Below, piece after piece: positions 54,347-63,963 of a DNA stretch of 64,000 bases (positions are counted from its first letter, which is position 1; each line of letters starts with the position of its first letter). Origin of the DNA: Variovorax sp. PAMC28562. GTDB taxonomy: Bacteria > Pseudomonadota > Gammaproteobacteria > Burkholderiales > Burkholderiaceae_C. Made by a program: the position numbers and the translations under genes. The DNA lies in the NCBI RefSeq assembly GCF_014303735.1, contig NZ_CP060296.1, forward strand, positions 1,375,501 through 1,439,500, read 5' to 3'. The notes beneath the pieces are model-generated. The model was not told the origin of the DNA. It saw only the letters and a list, made by a program, of their open reading frames with translations, and searched no databases.

Positions 54347-55582
54347 ATGGCACTGGTTCCCCAAGCGTCCCTCAATGGTGCCGACACCGCCTGGCTCATG
54401 ACATCGACCGCGCTGGTCCTGCTCATGACACTGCCCGGCATCGCGTTGTTCTACGCGGGCATGGTGCGGCGCAAGAGCGTTCTGAACACGATGGCCAGTG
54501 TGCTGGTCGTCGCCGCCGCCGTGTCGATCACCTGGTTTGCGATGGGCTACTCGCTGGCGTTTACTGCGGGCTCGTCATGGCTCGGCGGCACGAGCCGCTT
54601 CTGGTTTGCCGGCTTCGACTACCTGAAAGAAGCGGGCACCGTCGCGGTGAGCCATGTCGCGCCGAATGTCCCTGAGTCCGTGTATGCGATGTTCCAGCTG
54701 ACCTTTGCCATCATCACCTGTGCGCTCGTCGTCGGCTCGTTTGTGGAGCGCATGCGGCTGTCGGCGGTGCTCTGGTTCGCCCTGCTCTGGAGCGTCCTCG
54801 TCTATGCGCCGATCGCGCACTGGGTCTGGGAGCCGGGTGGCTGGCTCGCCCAAATGGGGGTGCTCGACTTCGCCGGCGGCTCGGTGGTGCACGTGAACGC
54901 GGGCGTGGCAGGGCTGGTGTGTGCCTATGCGGTCGGCCCGCGCCGCGGCTACGGGCGCGAGTCTTTCGAGCCCTACAGCCTGGCGTTGACGATGGTCGGT
55001 GCCGGCCTGTTGTGGGTGGGCTGGTTCGGATTCAACGCTGGATCTGCCGTGGCGGCCGATGGCCGAGCCGGGCTTGCGATGCTCGCGACGCACCTTGCCG
55101 CGGCGGCGGGCGCGCTGAGCTGGATGATCGCCGAGTGGACGACACGGCGCAGCCCGTCGTTGCTCGGCCTGTGTTCTGGCCTGGTGGCAGGCCTGGTGGC
55201 GATCACGCCTGCTGCGGGCTTCGTGACGCCGCCCGCCGCGGTGGCCATCGGTCTGATCGCCGGGCTGGCCTGCTACTGGGGTGCAACCGCGCTCAAGCGC
55301 GTGCTGCGGGCCGACGATTCGCTCGACGTCTTCGGCGTGCATGGCATCGGTGGCATCGTCGGCGCGCTGTTGACGGGGGTCTTCGCAGACAGCCGCATCT
55401 CCGGCGGAACCGGCCACCTGGGCGTACAGGCGCTTGCCATCGGCGCGGTCGCGCTGTACAGCGCCATCGGCACGGGGCTGGTGCTGCTGGTGGTCCACAT
55501 CGTGGTCGGCCTGCGCGTCAGCGACGAGACCGAAGCGGTTGGCCTCGACCTCGGCCAGCAGCGCGAGCGCATCGGCACCTGA
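54347..55582 (+). CDS. amt: Ammonium transporter (Amt/MEP/Rh family)
   Basis: Membrane channel-type transporter of 411 residues with about 11 helices that takes up ammonium when it is scarce. The twin pore histidines are visible in G-G-S-V-V-H-V-N-A-G and D-V-F-G-V-H-G-I-G-G; the helix G-I-A-L-F-Y-A-G-M-V-R-R and the motif W-V-G-W-F-G-F-N-A-G-S are typical. No separate signal peptide is evident. No glnK lies next to it, unlike the common glnK-amt pair. The sigma-54 promoter and NtrC-like site upstream place it under nitrogen control, together with the catabolic cluster 13-33 kb upstream. Confidence 0.94.
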   Translation: MALVPQASLNGADTAWLMTSTALVLLMTLPGIALFYAGMVRRKSVLNTMASVLVVAAAVSITWFAMGYSLAFTAGSSWLGGTSRFWFAGFDYLKEAGTVAVSHVAPNVPESVYAMFQLTFAIITCALVVGSFVERMRLSAVLWFALLWSVLVYAPIAHWVWEPGGWLAQMGVLDFAGGSVVHVNAGVAGLVCAYAVGPRRGYGRESFEPYSLALTMVGAGLLWVGWFGFNAGSAVAADGRAGLAMLATHLAAAAGALSWMIAEWTTRRSPSLLGLCSGLVAGLVAITPAAGFVTPPAAVAIGLIAGLACYWGATALKRVLRADDSLDVFGVHGIGGIVGALLTGVFADSRISGGTGHLGVQALAIGAVALYSAIGTGLVLLVVHIVVGLRVSDETEAVGLDLGQQRERIGT

Positions 55583-55596
55583 ATGAACACAACGAC

Positions 55597-55857
55597 ATGA
55601 CCGAAGAGGATCGCATAGCCGCAGCGGCCCGACTGCACGTGGCGCTGCGCCGGAAGACCGGCCGCGTGACCGACACAGAGTGGATGTCCGTCAACGTCGA
55701 GTACGCGACAGCGATAGTGCGCATTGCGCGGGCGCACGCCACGGCGACGAGCGATCTCGATCTGGCGGCCATCGCCACGGGGCTCGAATTTGCGATGGCG
55801 CCGCTGGCGCCGGTAATCTCGAAAGGCGCCCCGCGCTATGTGGGTGGATTGCGGTGA
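55597..55857 (+). CDS. Small hypothetical protein downstream of amt
   Basis: Protein of 86 residues starting 14 bases after amt, probably in the same transcript. It is predicted mostly helical (E-E-D-R-I-A-A-A-A-R-L-H-V-A-L-R-R, A-T-A-I-V-R-I-A-R-A-H-A), has no cysteines and no membrane segment. I do not recognise a family. It is not a PII protein: the T-loop and ATP-binding motifs are absent. Its stop lies eight bases from the convergent GMC gene. Confidence 0.6.
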   Translation: MTEEDRIAAAARLHVALRRKTGRVTDTEWMSVNVEYATAIVRIARAHATATSDLDLAAIATGLEFAMAPLAPVISKGAPRYVGGLR

Positions 55858-55864
55858 GCCCCAG

Positions 55865-57541
55865 CTAAATTGCGGCGCTCCTCGACTTGGCGCCGGCCAC
55901 GGCATCTTCGTGCATCCAGCCTGCGGCCTTCTCCGCCATCATCAACGTCGGGCTGTTGGTGTTGCCGCTGGTGATCGTGGGCATGGCACTGGCGTCGACC
56001 ACCCGCAGGCCATGGATCAAATTGCCGCGCCCATCGCGCACGCGCATGCGGGAGTCGAGCACGGCCATCGAATCGCTGTCGGCGCCCATCTTGGCGGTGC
56101 CGACCGGATGGAAGATGGTGGTTGCGATGTCGCCCGCCAGCCGTGCGAGCTCGTCGTCGGTCTGGTACTGCACGCCGGGCTTCCACTCTTCGGGCTTGTA
56201 CTTGGCCAACGCCGGTTGGGCCGCGATGCGACGCGTGACGCGCAGCGAATCGGCCGCGACCTTGCGGTCTTCATCGGTGCTCAGGTAGTTGGGCGAAATC
56301 GCCGGCGCGTCCTGGTAGCGCGGGCTCTTGATGCGCACGGTGCCCCGACTGGTCGGGTTCAGGTTGCACACGCTCGCGGTAAAGGCCGGGAAACTGTGCA
56401 GCGGCTCGCCGAAAGCATCGAGCGACAGTGGCTGCACGTGATACTCGAGATTCGGCCATTCGTGCTCGGGCGAACTGCGCGTGAAGGCGCCGAGCTGCGA
56501 CGGCGCCATGCTCATCGGGCCGCTGCGCTTCATCACGTATTCGAGGCCGATCTTCGCCTTGCCGAAGAGCGACGAGGCCAGCACGTTGAGTGTCGGTGCG
56601 CCTTCGATCTTGAACACCGCACGAATCTGCAAGTGGTCTTGCAGGTTGCCGCCGACGCCGGGCAGGTCGGCCACGACCGGAATCCCATGTTCCTGCGAGA
56701 GCGCCGCGGGTCCAATGCCCGAGAGCTGCAGGATCTGTGGCGAGCCGATGGCGCCGCCGCACAGCACCACTTCTTGCGTGGCGTGGGCGATCACCATCTC
56801 GTGCCCGTCCCACACCTGCACGCCGGTGCAGCGCTGACTGCCGTCGGACTGCTTCTCGACGATGAGCTTGGTCACATGCGCGCTGACCCACATCTCGAAG
56901 TTGGGCCGCCCGTAGCAAACCGGCCGCAAGAAGGCCTTGGCCGTATTCCAGCGCCAGCCGTCCTTTTGGTTGACCTGGAAGTAGCCGACGCCTTCGTTGC
57001 TGCCGCGATTGAAGTCGCTGCTGTGCGGAATGCCGGCCTCTTGCGCCGCCAGTGCAAAAGCATCGAGGATGTCCCACCTCAGCCGCTGCTTTTCGATGCG
57101 CCATTCACCGCCGACACCGTGCATCTCGTCGGCACCGAGGTAGTAGTCCTCGTGCTGCTTGAAAGCGGGCAGCACGTTCTCCCAGCGCCAAGCGTCGTCG
57201 CCGGTGAGCGTGGCCCATTGGTCGTAGTCGCGTGATTGCCCGCGCATGTAGATCATCCCGTTGATGGACGATGAACCACCGAGCGTCTTGCCGCGCGGAT
57301 AGCGCAGCGTGCGGCCGTTGAGGCCCGCATCCGGTTCAGTGTTGTAGAGCCAGTCGGTGCGCGGGTTGCCGATGCAATACAGATAGCCCACAGGGATGTG
57401 AATCCAGTGGTAGTCGTCCTTGCGCCCCGCCTCGATCAGCAGCGTGCGCTTTTGCGACTGCCGCGTGAGCCGGTTGCACATCAGCGCGCCGGCCGTGCCG
57501 CCGCCGATGACGATGTAGTCGAAAGTGGTGTCGTTGCTCAA
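55865..57541 (-). CDS. GMC-family oxidoreductase (choline/alcohol dehydrogenase type)
   Basis: Flavoprotein of 558 residues that oxidises alcohols using a tightly bound FAD. The N-terminal V-I-G-G-G-T-A-G binds FAD. The two GMC signatures are present as R-G-K-T-L-G-G-S-S-S-I-N-G and G-A-I-G-S-P-Q-I-L-Q-L-S-G-I-G. The catalytic histidine is H478 in F-H-P-V-G-T-A-K-M-G, and the second active-site residue is an asparagine in S-G-N-T-N-S-P-T. The start is TTG (family-typical S-N-D-T-T-F-D-Y follows), with GGAG upstream. Location downstream of an aldehyde dehydrogenase suggests an alcohol-to-acid pair, but a terminator lies between the two genes. Confidence 0.92.
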   Translation of the reverse strand: MSNDTTFDYIVIGGGTAGALMCNRLTRQSQKRTLLIEAGRKDDYHWIHIPVGYLYCIGNPRTDWLYNTEPDAGLNGRTLRYPRGKTLGGSSSINGMIYMRGQSRDYDQWATLTGDDAWRWENVLPAFKQHEDYYLGADEMHGVGGEWRIEKQRLRWDILDAFALAAQEAGIPHSSDFNRGSNEGVGYFQVNQKDGWRWNTAKAFLRPVCYGRPNFEMWVSAHVTKLIVEKQSDGSQRCTGVQVWDGHEMVIAHATQEVVLCGGAIGSPQILQLSGIGPAALSQEHGIPVVADLPGVGGNLQDHLQIRAVFKIEGAPTLNVLASSLFGKAKIGLEYVMKRSGPMSMAPSQLGAFTRSSPEHEWPNLEYHVQPLSLDAFGEPLHSFPAFTASVCNLNPTSRGTVRIKSPRYQDAPAISPNYLSTDEDRKVAADSLRVTRRIAAQPALAKYKPEEWKPGVQYQTDDELARLAGDIATTIFHPVGTAKMGADSDSMAVLDSRMRVRDGRGNLIHGLRVVDASAMPTITSGNTNSPTLMMAEKAAGWMHEDAVAGAKSRSAAI

Positions 57542-57562
57542 GCCGTTGTCTCCAGATCAAAC

Positions 57563-57597
57563 AAAAAAGCCCGGGACGGTGTGCCGTGCCTCGGGCT
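57563..57597 (-). terminator. Intrinsic terminator after the semialdehyde dehydrogenase gene
   Basis: On the minus strand an outer stem AGCCCG / CGGGCT and an inner stem ACGG / CCGT enclose a TGTG-type loop, followed by six T residues. It lies 12 bases beyond the dehydrogenase stop and before the GMC gene, so the two may be separate or attenuated units. Confidence 0.75.
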
Positions 57598-57608
57598 GTA
57601 TTCGGAGC

Positions 57609-59126
57609 TTACTTTGCCGTGGGCATGACGAACTCTGCACCCTTGCCGATGCTCTCAGGCCAGCGCTGCATGATGCTCTTCTGCTTCGTATAGAAGCGCA
57701 CGCCCTCTTCGCCATAGGCGTGCATGTCGCCGAACAGGCTCTTCTTCCAGCCGCCGAAGCCGTGCCATGCCATCGGCACCGGAATCGGCACGTTGATGCC
57801 GACCATGCCCACCTGGATGCGTCGCGAAAACTCGCGCGCCACGTTGCCGTCGCGGGTGAAGCAGCTCACGCCGTTGCCGAACTCATGCGCGTTGATGAGG
57901 TCGACCGCTTCTTTCAAATCGCCGACACGGACGCACGAGAGCACCGGACCGAAGATCTCTTCCTTGTAGATGCGCATCTCGGGCGTGACGTGGTCGAACA
58001 ACGTGCCGCCCATCCAGAAGCCGTCGGCGCAACCTTTGCCGGCCTTGGCGCCGTCGAATTGGCGGCCGTCGATGACGAGCTTGGCGCCTTCTTTCTCGCC
58101 CAGGTCGATGTAGCCGGTGATGCGTTCGTGCGCGGCGCGCGTGACGATCGGGCCCATCTCGGCTTCGAGGTTCTCGCCGTCGAGTACCTTCAGCGTCTTG
58201 GTGCGCTCGATCAGCTTGGGCATCAGCTTGTCGGCCACGTCGCCCACCAGCACCGCCACGCTGATCGCCATGCAGCGCTCGCCCGCCGAGCCGAAGCCGG
58301 CGCCGATGAGCGCATCGACCGCCTGGTCGATGTCCGCATCAGGCATCACGACCATGTGGTTCTTGGCACCGCCCAAGGCCTGCACGCGCTTGCCATGGTG
58401 CGCGCCGGTTTCGTAGATGTAGTTGGCGATGGGGGTCGAGCCGACGAAGCTGATCGCCTTGACGTCCGGGTGCTCCAGCAACGCATCGACCGCGACTTTG
58501 TCGCCCTGCACCACGTTGAAGACGCCGTCGGGCAAGCCGGCTTGTTTCAGCAACTGGGCCATGCGCAGCGAGGCGCTCGGGTCGGTCGGGCTCGGCTTCA
58601 AGATGAAAGTGTTTCCAGCGGCGATGGCGACCGGGAACATCCACATCGGCACCATCACCGGAAAGTTGAAAGGCGTGATACCGGCGACCACGCCGAGCGG
58701 CTGGCGCAGCGTCCAGTTGTCGATGCCGGTCGACACCTGGTCAGTGAAGTCGCCTTTGAGCAATTGCGGGATGCCGCAGGCGAACTCGACGACGTCGATG
58801 CCGCGAGAGACCTCGCCCTGCGCATCGGTGAACACCTTGCCGTGCTCGGCGGTGATGAGGTGGGCGAGCTCGTCCTTGTTCTGATTGAGCAGGTCCAGGA
58901 ACTTGAAGAGCACGCGCGCGCGGCGAATGGGCGGCGTGTCGGCCCAGGCGGGGAACGCGGCTTGCGCGGCCGCCACTGCGGCATTCACTTCGATCGCGCT
59001 GGCCAGGCCGGTGGCGCCCGTCACCATGCCGGTGGCCGGGTTGGTCACATCCTGGCTGCGGCCGGATGCGTTGGCGACCCTGCGGCCGTTGATGAAGTGA
59101 TCGATCGGTGTCTTGGTGATTTGCAT
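57609..59126 (-). CDS. mmsA: CoA-acylating methylmalonate-semialdehyde dehydrogenase
   Basis: Aldehyde dehydrogenase of 505 residues that converts methylmalonate or malonate semialdehyde to propionyl- or acetyl-CoA in valine, thymine and beta-alanine breakdown. The catalytic cysteine is C285 in S-A-G-E-R-C-M-A. The segment G-G-A-K-N-H replaces the general-base glutamate of ordinary ALDHs, as expected for this CoA-dependent family, and [16 protein letters not shown] is diagnostic. The ATG at 59126 begins [14 protein letters not shown]. It is divergent from a LysR gene with a palindromic site between them. Confidence 0.93.
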   Translation of the reverse strand: MQITKTPIDHFINGRRVANASGRSQDVTNPATGMVTGATGLASAIEVNAAVAAAQAAFPAWADTPPIRRARVLFKFLDLLNQNKDELAHLITAEHGKVFTDAQGEVSRGIDVVEFACGIPQLLKGDFTDQVSTGIDNWTLRQPLGVVAGITPFNFPVMVPMWMFPVAIAAGNTFILKPSPTDPSASLRMAQLLKQAGLPDGVFNVVQGDKVAVDALLEHPDVKAISFVGSTPIANYIYETGAHHGKRVQALGGAKNHMVVMPDADIDQAVDALIGAGFGSAGERCMAISVAVLVGDVADKLMPKLIERTKTLKVLDGENLEAEMGPIVTRAAHERITGYIDLGEKEGAKLVIDGRQFDGAKAGKGCADGFWMGGTLFDHVTPEMRIYKEEIFGPVLSCVRVGDLKEAVDLINAHEFGNGVSCFTRDGNVAREFSRRIQVGMVGINVPIPVPMAWHGFGGWKKSLFGDMHAYGEEGVRFYTKQKSIMQRWPESIGKGAEFVMPTAK

Positions 59127-59236
59127 CGGGTGTCTCGCTTGGGGCGGAAAAGGTTGATGGACAGCGTGCGCGGAGCCGCCAGGGGTAGTGGAGTTTAGGC
59201 AGCGCAAGCTCGGCCGCCAAGGCGTAAACGCTGAAC

Positions 59237-59262
59237 GCATTGTTCGCTATGGTGAACAATGC
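59237..59262. promoter_or_regulatory. LysR-type operator, perfect inverted repeat
   Basis: GCATTGTTC-N8-GAACAATGC: nine-base arms identical on both strands, containing a T-N11-A core as expected for LysR regulators. It sits just before the LysR start and about 110 bases upstream of mmsA, fitting autorepression and activation of the divergent gene. Confidence 0.75.
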
Positions 59263-59266
59263 ATCC

Positions 59267-60226
59267 ATGGAACCCCAAAAGATCGAAGCGCTCTGGATGC
59301 ATCTGCACTGGCTCACCGTGCTGGCGCAGCAGGGCAGCTACACCGCGGCGGCGCAACGGCTCGGCGTGAGCAAGGCCGCGATGAGCCAGCGCATCGCCGA
59401 GCTGGAGCGCGCTGCCAATGTGCAACTGGTCCAGCGCACCACCCGCAGCGTGCGACTGACCGAAGCGGGGCAACGGCTGGTCGACGACATGCGCACGCCG
59501 TTCGAGCAGATCGCGCACAGCTTCGCCGGCGTGCGCGACCTGGCCGGCGTGCCGACCGGGCTGCTGCGCGTAACCGCGCCAGTCGCCTTTGCGCGGCAGC
59601 AACTGGTACCGCGCATCGCTGAGTTTTTGCGGGCGCATCCCGACGTGCGCATCGAGCTCGACCTGTCGGATCGGCTCAGCTCGCTGGCGATGGAAGGCTT
59701 CGATCTGGCGATCCGCCACACCGCTGCGCCACCCGACACGCACGTGGCCTGGACGCTCTGCGCCACACGATCGGTGCTGGTGGCGAGCCGCGCCTATCTG
59801 CGGCGCCGTGGCGTGCCCCGAGAACCGCATGACCTCGCCTCGCACGACTGCCTGCACTATCCCCGTGTGAAGGACGCACCGGCGTGGCACTTCGAGGCGA
59901 AGGCCACGGTGTCGACGATGGCGAAGCTCGCCGGCCAGCGCCTTACCGTGCCCGTGTCGGGGCCGTTTGCGGCAAACAACAGCGAGGCGTTGCGCGATGC
60001 CGCACTCTCGGGATTGGGCATCGCGCTCATGCCGGACTTCAGTGCGCAGTCGGCGCTGCAGGCGGGCAAGCTGGTCGAGGTGCTGGCGCAGTGGCGGCCG
60101 GTCGGTGCCTTCGGCGAGCAGCTCTACGCGATCCGGCCCTACGCGACGCATGTGCCCCGGGCAGTTGCGGCATTCGTCGAATGGTTGCGTGGCGCGCTGG
60201 CGCCGGGCTTTTCCGTGCAGCCCTGA
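59267..60226 (+). CDS. LysR-family transcriptional regulator
   Basis: Regulator of 319 residues. The N-terminal helix-turn-helix is G-S-Y-T-A-A-A-Q-R-L-G-V-S-K-A-A-M-S-Q-R-I-A-E-L-E, followed by the linker helix and a periplasmic-binding-protein-like effector domain (F-D-L-A-I-R-H near residue 140). Starts at 59240 and 59249 lie inside the palindromic operator, so I chose ATG 59267, which has GGTGA about 11 bases upstream. It probably activates the divergent mmsA; the inducer is unknown. Confidence 0.9.
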   Translation: MEPQKIEALWMHLHWLTVLAQQGSYTAAAQRLGVSKAAMSQRIAELERAANVQLVQRTTRSVRLTEAGQRLVDDMRTPFEQIAHSFAGVRDLAGVPTGLLRVTAPVAFARQQLVPRIAEFLRAHPDVRIELDLSDRLSSLAMEGFDLAIRHTAAPPDTHVAWTLCATRSVLVASRAYLRRRGVPREPHDLASHDCLHYPRVKDAPAWHFEAKATVSTMAKLAGQRLTVPVSGPFAANNSEALRDAALSGLGIALMPDFSAQSALQAGKLVEVLAQWRPVGAFGEQLYAIRPYATHVPRAVAAFVEWLRGALAPGFSVQP

Positions 60227-60289
60227 CGCACCCTGCGGTTAGGATGAAACCCGCCTTCAAACGAGCCGCCTCAGGAACCGACCGAACCC

Positions 60290-61456
60290 ATGCCGCCAGC
60301 CGCTGCGCCGATCCCTGCGCCCGACGCCGAAAGCGTTTTGCCGCGTGTCGTGCGGCACGATGAGCAAGGGCGCCGGCTGACCGTCGCGAGTGGACGCTGG
60401 ACGGCACTGGCCATGTCGCGAACGTCGACTTGGGAGGCGCTGTCGAAGAGCTTGGGAGCTGCCCCGGCCAGCGACGAAGCCGCTTGGGACCTCCGCCCGA
60501 TCGAGCAACTCGACCACATCGGCGCGCAGCTCCTTTGGGGCCACTGGAACAACGCGTGGCCCGCATCGCTGGAAATGTCCGATCAGCAGAAGGCCGTGCT
60601 CGATCAGGTGGCGCGGTACACCTGCAGCACGCCCGACGAGCCGCCCAAGACGCTGGCCGATCGCCTCAAGGCTTTCGCGCTCAACGGCCCGCGCCTGATG
60701 ATCGTAGCGGGCGAGTTCACCCGGATGATCGGACAGCTTGCGCTCGATATCGGCAAGCTCATTCGTGCGCCGCACCGGGGGCCGTGGCGCGACTTTTCCG
60801 GGCATCTGTACCAGTTCGGCGCTACTGCTTTGCCGATCACCGCGCTGGTCGGCTTGCTCATCGGCGTAGTGCTGGCTTACCTCACGTCGCAGCAACTTAG
60901 GCAGTACGGCGCTGAAACTTTCATCGTCAACATCCTCGGACTCTCTCTGGTGCGTGAACTCGGGCCTGTTCTTGCCGCGGTGCTGATCGCGGGGCGTTCC
61001 GGTTCGGCGATCACCGCGCAGATCGGCGTGATGCGGGTGACCGAAGAACTCGACGCAATGCGCGTGATGGGCATCCCGCATGGCTTCAGGCTCGTCATGC
61101 CGCGCGTGCTGGCACTGGCCATCGCCATGCCGCTCATCAGCCTCTGGACGTCGATGGCAGCATTGGCGGGAGGCATGCTGGCCGCCGAGGCTGCGCTCGA
61201 TATTTCGCCCGCCTTCTTCTTGTCGGCGCTGCCGCGCGCGGTGCCCATCAGTAATCTTTATCTCGCGCTCGCCAAATCGGCGGTGTTCGGCATCCTGATC
61301 GCGCTGGTCGGCTGCTACTTCGGCATGAAGGTCAAACCCAACACCGAAAGTCTGGGCAAGGGCACGACGTCGTCGGTGGTGACGTCCATCACCATCGTGA
61401 TTCTGGTCGATGCGTTGTTCGCGGTACTGTTCCGCGGCGTGGGGTTTTCGTCGTGA
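60290..61456 (+). CDS. Mla-type ABC permease with N-terminal STAS domain
   Basis: Membrane permease of 388 residues of the MlaE family for phospholipid or hydrophobic compound transport. Residues 1 to about 120 look like a STAS (MlaB-like) domain (V-A-S-G-R-W-T-A-L-A, Q-L-D-H-I-G-A-Q-L-L). The MlaE domain follows with L-V-R-E-L-G-P-V-L-A-A-V-L-I-A-G-R-S-G-S-A-I-T-A-Q and five helices. The fusion merges functions that E. coli keeps in MlaB and MlaE. It overlaps the ATPase gene by four bases (GTGA) and starts the four-gene operon. Confidence 0.93.
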   Translation: MPPAAAPIPAPDAESVLPRVVRHDEQGRRLTVASGRWTALAMSRTSTWEALSKSLGAAPASDEAAWDLRPIEQLDHIGAQLLWGHWNNAWPASLEMSDQQKAVLDQVARYTCSTPDEPPKTLADRLKAFALNGPRLMIVAGEFTRMIGQLALDIGKLIRAPHRGPWRDFSGHLYQFGATALPITALVGLLIGVVLAYLTSQQLRQYGAETFIVNILGLSLVRELGPVLAAVLIAGRSGSAITAQIGVMRVTEELDAMRVMGIPHGFRLVMPRVLALAIAMPLISLWTSMAALAGGMLAAEAALDISPAFFLSALPRAVPISNLYLALAKSAVFGILIALVGCYFGMKVKPNTESLGKGTTSSVVTSITIVILVDALFAVLFRGVGFSS

Positions 61457-62283
61457 CAGGCTTCGTCGATCCGAGCGTGCCGGTGGTCGAAATCCGCAAG
61501 CTCTGGACGGTGTTCAAGAGCCCGGAGGGCGACCAGGTGGTGCACCGCGACCTCGACCTCGTCATCCAGCGGGGCGAGGTCCTGTCGCTGGTCGGCGGGT
61601 CGGGCACCGGCAAGACCGTGCTGCTCCGGCAAATGCTCGGGCTCGAGCAACCGACGAAGGGCGATGTCAAGGTGCTGGGCGAAGCGCCCGGCAAGCTCAG
61701 CGCGACGGGTGCAGCCAACGTCGGCATGCTGTTTCAGCACGGCGCGCTGTTCTCTGCATTCAGCGTGTTGGAGAACATCGCGTTTCCGTTGCGCGAACTG
61801 AAGTTGCTGCCCGACGAACTCATCCGCGACGCCGCAATGGTCAAGTTGCAGATGGTCGGCCTGGGGCCCGAGAACGCAGGCCGCAGTCCGTCGGAGCTGT
61901 CAGGCGGCATGATCAAGCGGGTGGCGCTCGCGCGTGCGCTCATCATGGATCCTCCGCTGCTGTTGCTGGACGAACCGACGGCCGGCCTGGACCCTGAGAG
62001 CGCCGATGAGCTTTGTGATCTGCTGCGGGGCCTGCACCGCGAACTCGGCCTCACGGTGGTCATGGTCACGCACGATCTGGACACGCTGTTCGACCTCAGC
62101 ACGCGCATCGCGGTGCTGGCGGACCATAAAGTGATCGTGACCGGAGAAGCGCGCGATGTGATCGCCTATCCCCACCCCTTCATCCACCAATATTTTCTCG
62201 GCGGACGCGGCCAGCGCGCCATGGAGGCATTGCACGAAAAACGTGCGGCCCCGCCGATTGCACGGCCCGCCAACGCGGGCTAG
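61453..62283 (+). CDS. Mla-type ABC transporter ATP-binding protein
   Basis: ATPase of 276 residues, start GTG, similar to MlaF. Walker A is G-G-S-G-T-G-K-T-V, the signature L-S-G-G-M-I-K-R-V-A-L, Walker B L-L-L-L-D-E-P-T-A-G-L-D and the H-loop T-H-D-L. The LSGGM form is typical of the MlaF/TtgA2 family. A short Ala/Pro tail follows the domain. It drives the permease encoded just upstream. Confidence 0.93.
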   Translation: MTGFVDPSVPVVEIRKLWTVFKSPEGDQVVHRDLDLVIQRGEVLSLVGGSGTGKTVLLRQMLGLEQPTKGDVKVLGEAPGKLSATGAANVGMLFQHGALFSAFSVLENIAFPLRELKLLPDELIRDAAMVKLQMVGLGPENAGRSPSELSGGMIKRVALARALIMDPPLLLLDEPTAGLDPESADELCDLLRGLHRELGLTVVMVTHDLDTLFDLSTRIAVLADHKVIVTGEARDVIAYPHPFIHQYFLGGRGQRAMEALHEKRAAPPIARPANAG

Positions 62284-62303
62284 AAAGAAAGGGAACACTG
62301 CCC

Positions 62304-63290
62304 ATGGAAAACAAGGCCCATGCCATTGCCGCCGGTGCTTTCGTGCTCGGACTTATCGCCTTGCTCGTGGGGCTGGTGGTCTGGTTCACGCGCGACAACA
62401 CCGTGCGCAATATCTACGAACTGTCGACCAGCGATGCGGTGAGCGGTCTGCAGCCGCAGGCCATGGTGCGCTACCGCGGCATCGCGGTCGGCAAGGTCAC
62501 GCTCATCGACTTCGACCCCAAGCGCAAGGGCAACGTGCGGGTGCGCATCAGTGTCGACGAGCGCGTGCCGCTCACAAAATCGAGCTACGCGACGCTGAGC
62601 TACCAAGGCGTCACCGGCCTGGCGTTTATCGCGCTGGACGACAAGGGCGGATCGACCGTGGCGCTGGTGCCCGACAACGACGATCCGCCGCGCCTTCCGC
62701 TCAAGCAATCGGCCCTTGCGCAGTTGCAGGACCGCGGCGAAGCCATCATCAACCAGGTCGAGGAAGTGACGAAGCGCGCCAACACCTTGCTCGGCGATAC
62801 CAACCAAAAGCGCTTCGCCGACGCGCTCGAAAATATCGCGCAGGCGGCTGGCAGCGCGAACGATCTGACCAAGCGACTCGACAACACCGTCAAGACCTCG
62901 CTCGACCCGGCGCTCAAGGCCATGCCCGATGCGTTGACGCGCGTGAAGACGGCGGCCACCGATGTGTCGCGGGTGGCCAACAACCTTAATTCGACGGTGA
63001 GCCGCGTCAACGAGAAAGACGGTGCGCTCGACCGGTTGGCGAGCGGCACGCAGGCGCTGGGCCAGGCAGTGGATTCTTTCAATACCGCGACGCTGCCGCG
63101 CGTCAATCGCGTGGCCGACGACACCTCGCGCGCGGTACGCCGGCTCGGCCGCGCGGCCGACGGCATCAACGACAACCCGCAATCGCTCTTGTTCGGCAAC
63201 GGCGGTGCTGCAGCCGGACCGGGCGAGCCCGGCTTCGCACTGCCTCCGGCTTCCGCACTGCCGGCCGCCAACAGCGCAGCGCGCCCTTGA
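62304..63290 (+). CDS. MCE/MlaD-family substrate-binding protein
   Basis: Inner-membrane anchored protein of 328 residues. A helix at about 8-28 is followed by an MCE domain (A-M-V-R-Y-R-G-I-A-V-G-K-V, S-Y-A-T-L-S-Y-Q-G-V-T-G-L-A-F-I-A-L) and a long helical region at about 140-290 that should form a tube or needle with partner chains. The C-terminus is Ala/Pro-rich. It is longer than E. coli MlaD (183), resembling PqiB-/LetB-like or betaproteobacterial variants. It carries lipids across the periplasm. Confidence 0.92.
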   Translation: MENKAHAIAAGAFVLGLIALLVGLVVWFTRDNTVRNIYELSTSDAVSGLQPQAMVRYRGIAVGKVTLIDFDPKRKGNVRVRISVDERVPLTKSSYATLSYQGVTGLAFIALDDKGGSTVALVPDNDDPPRLPLKQSALAQLQDRGEAIINQVEEVTKRANTLLGDTNQKRFADALENIAQAAGSANDLTKRLDNTVKTSLDPALKAMPDALTRVKTAATDVSRVANNLNSTVSRVNEKDGALDRLASGTQALGQAVDSFNTATLPRVNRVADDTSRAVRRLGRAADGINDNPQSLLFGNGGAAAGPGEPGFALPPASALPAANSAARP

Positions 63291-63300
63291 AGGGGACCAC

Positions 63301-63963
63301 ATGAAATTAATCGATTCAGTCGCTCGCCTTGCACGGCCGTCTGCCTTCGGGCCGGCTCTGCTCACGCTCTTGATCGCAGGTTGCGGCGCATTGCCCGACA
63401 AGCCACAGCGCGCGGCGCTCTACGACTTCGGGCCGGGGCTCGGTACGCCATCGGCCACGACGAGCACCGTGATGCCGCCCATCTCTTTGCCGGAGATCGA
63501 TGCCAACACGAGGCTCGACGGCACCCAGCTGAACTATCGATTGGGCTATGCCGATGCCAACGAACTCAAGCCGTACGGTCAGTCGCGCTGGAGCGTCGCG
63601 CCGACGCAGTTGCTGCGGCAGCGTTTGCGTGAAGCGCTGTCGGCACGTCGCACTGTGCTCGGGCCGGAAGAGAGCGCGACCATCGCGCGTCGCGACGGCA
63701 AGGTGCCGGACACGCTGCGGATCTCGCTCGACGAATTCAGCCAGTACTTCGAATCGCAAGGCTCGAGCGTGGGGTTGGTGCGGCTCCGCGCGACGCTGGT
63801 TCAGAGCACGGCGGGCGGTGACAGGGTGCTCGGGCAGCGCAGCTTCAACGCGCAGCGCCCGGCACCGACCGGCGATGCCGCAGGCGGCGTGAAGGCGCTG
63901 GCGGCAGCGAGCGATGCGGCGATTGCAGAGATGGTCGCGTGGGTCGATCAGCTGCCGCGTTAA
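63301..63963 (+). CDS. ABC-type transport auxiliary lipoprotein (PqiC-like)
   Basis: Lipoprotein of 220 residues with lipobox L-I-A-G-C near residue 28. The mature part (A-L-Y-D-F-G-P-G, L-N-Y-R-L-G-Y-A-D-A-N-E-L-K-P-Y, S-R-W-S-V-A-P) matches the membrane-integrity/PqiC auxiliary family, thought to dock the MCE needle at the outer membrane. It is the last gene of the operon visible here, starting ten bases after mlaD. About 37 bases follow to the window edge. Confidence 0.88.
   Translation: MKLIDSVARLARPSAFGPALLTLLIAGCGALPDKPQRAALYDFGPGLGTPSATTSTVMPPISLPEIDANTRLDGTQLNYRLGYADANELKPYGQSRWSVAPTQLLRQRLREALSARRTVLGPEESATIARRDGKVPDTLRISLDEFSQYFESQGSSVGLVRLRATLVQSTAGGDRVLGQRSFNAQRPAPTGDAAGGVKALAAASDAAIAEMVAWVDQLPR

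Noticed and set aside
59240..59266. Earlier TTG/ATG starts for the LysR gene
   Set aside because: They fall inside a perfect inverted repeat that is better explained as the operator.
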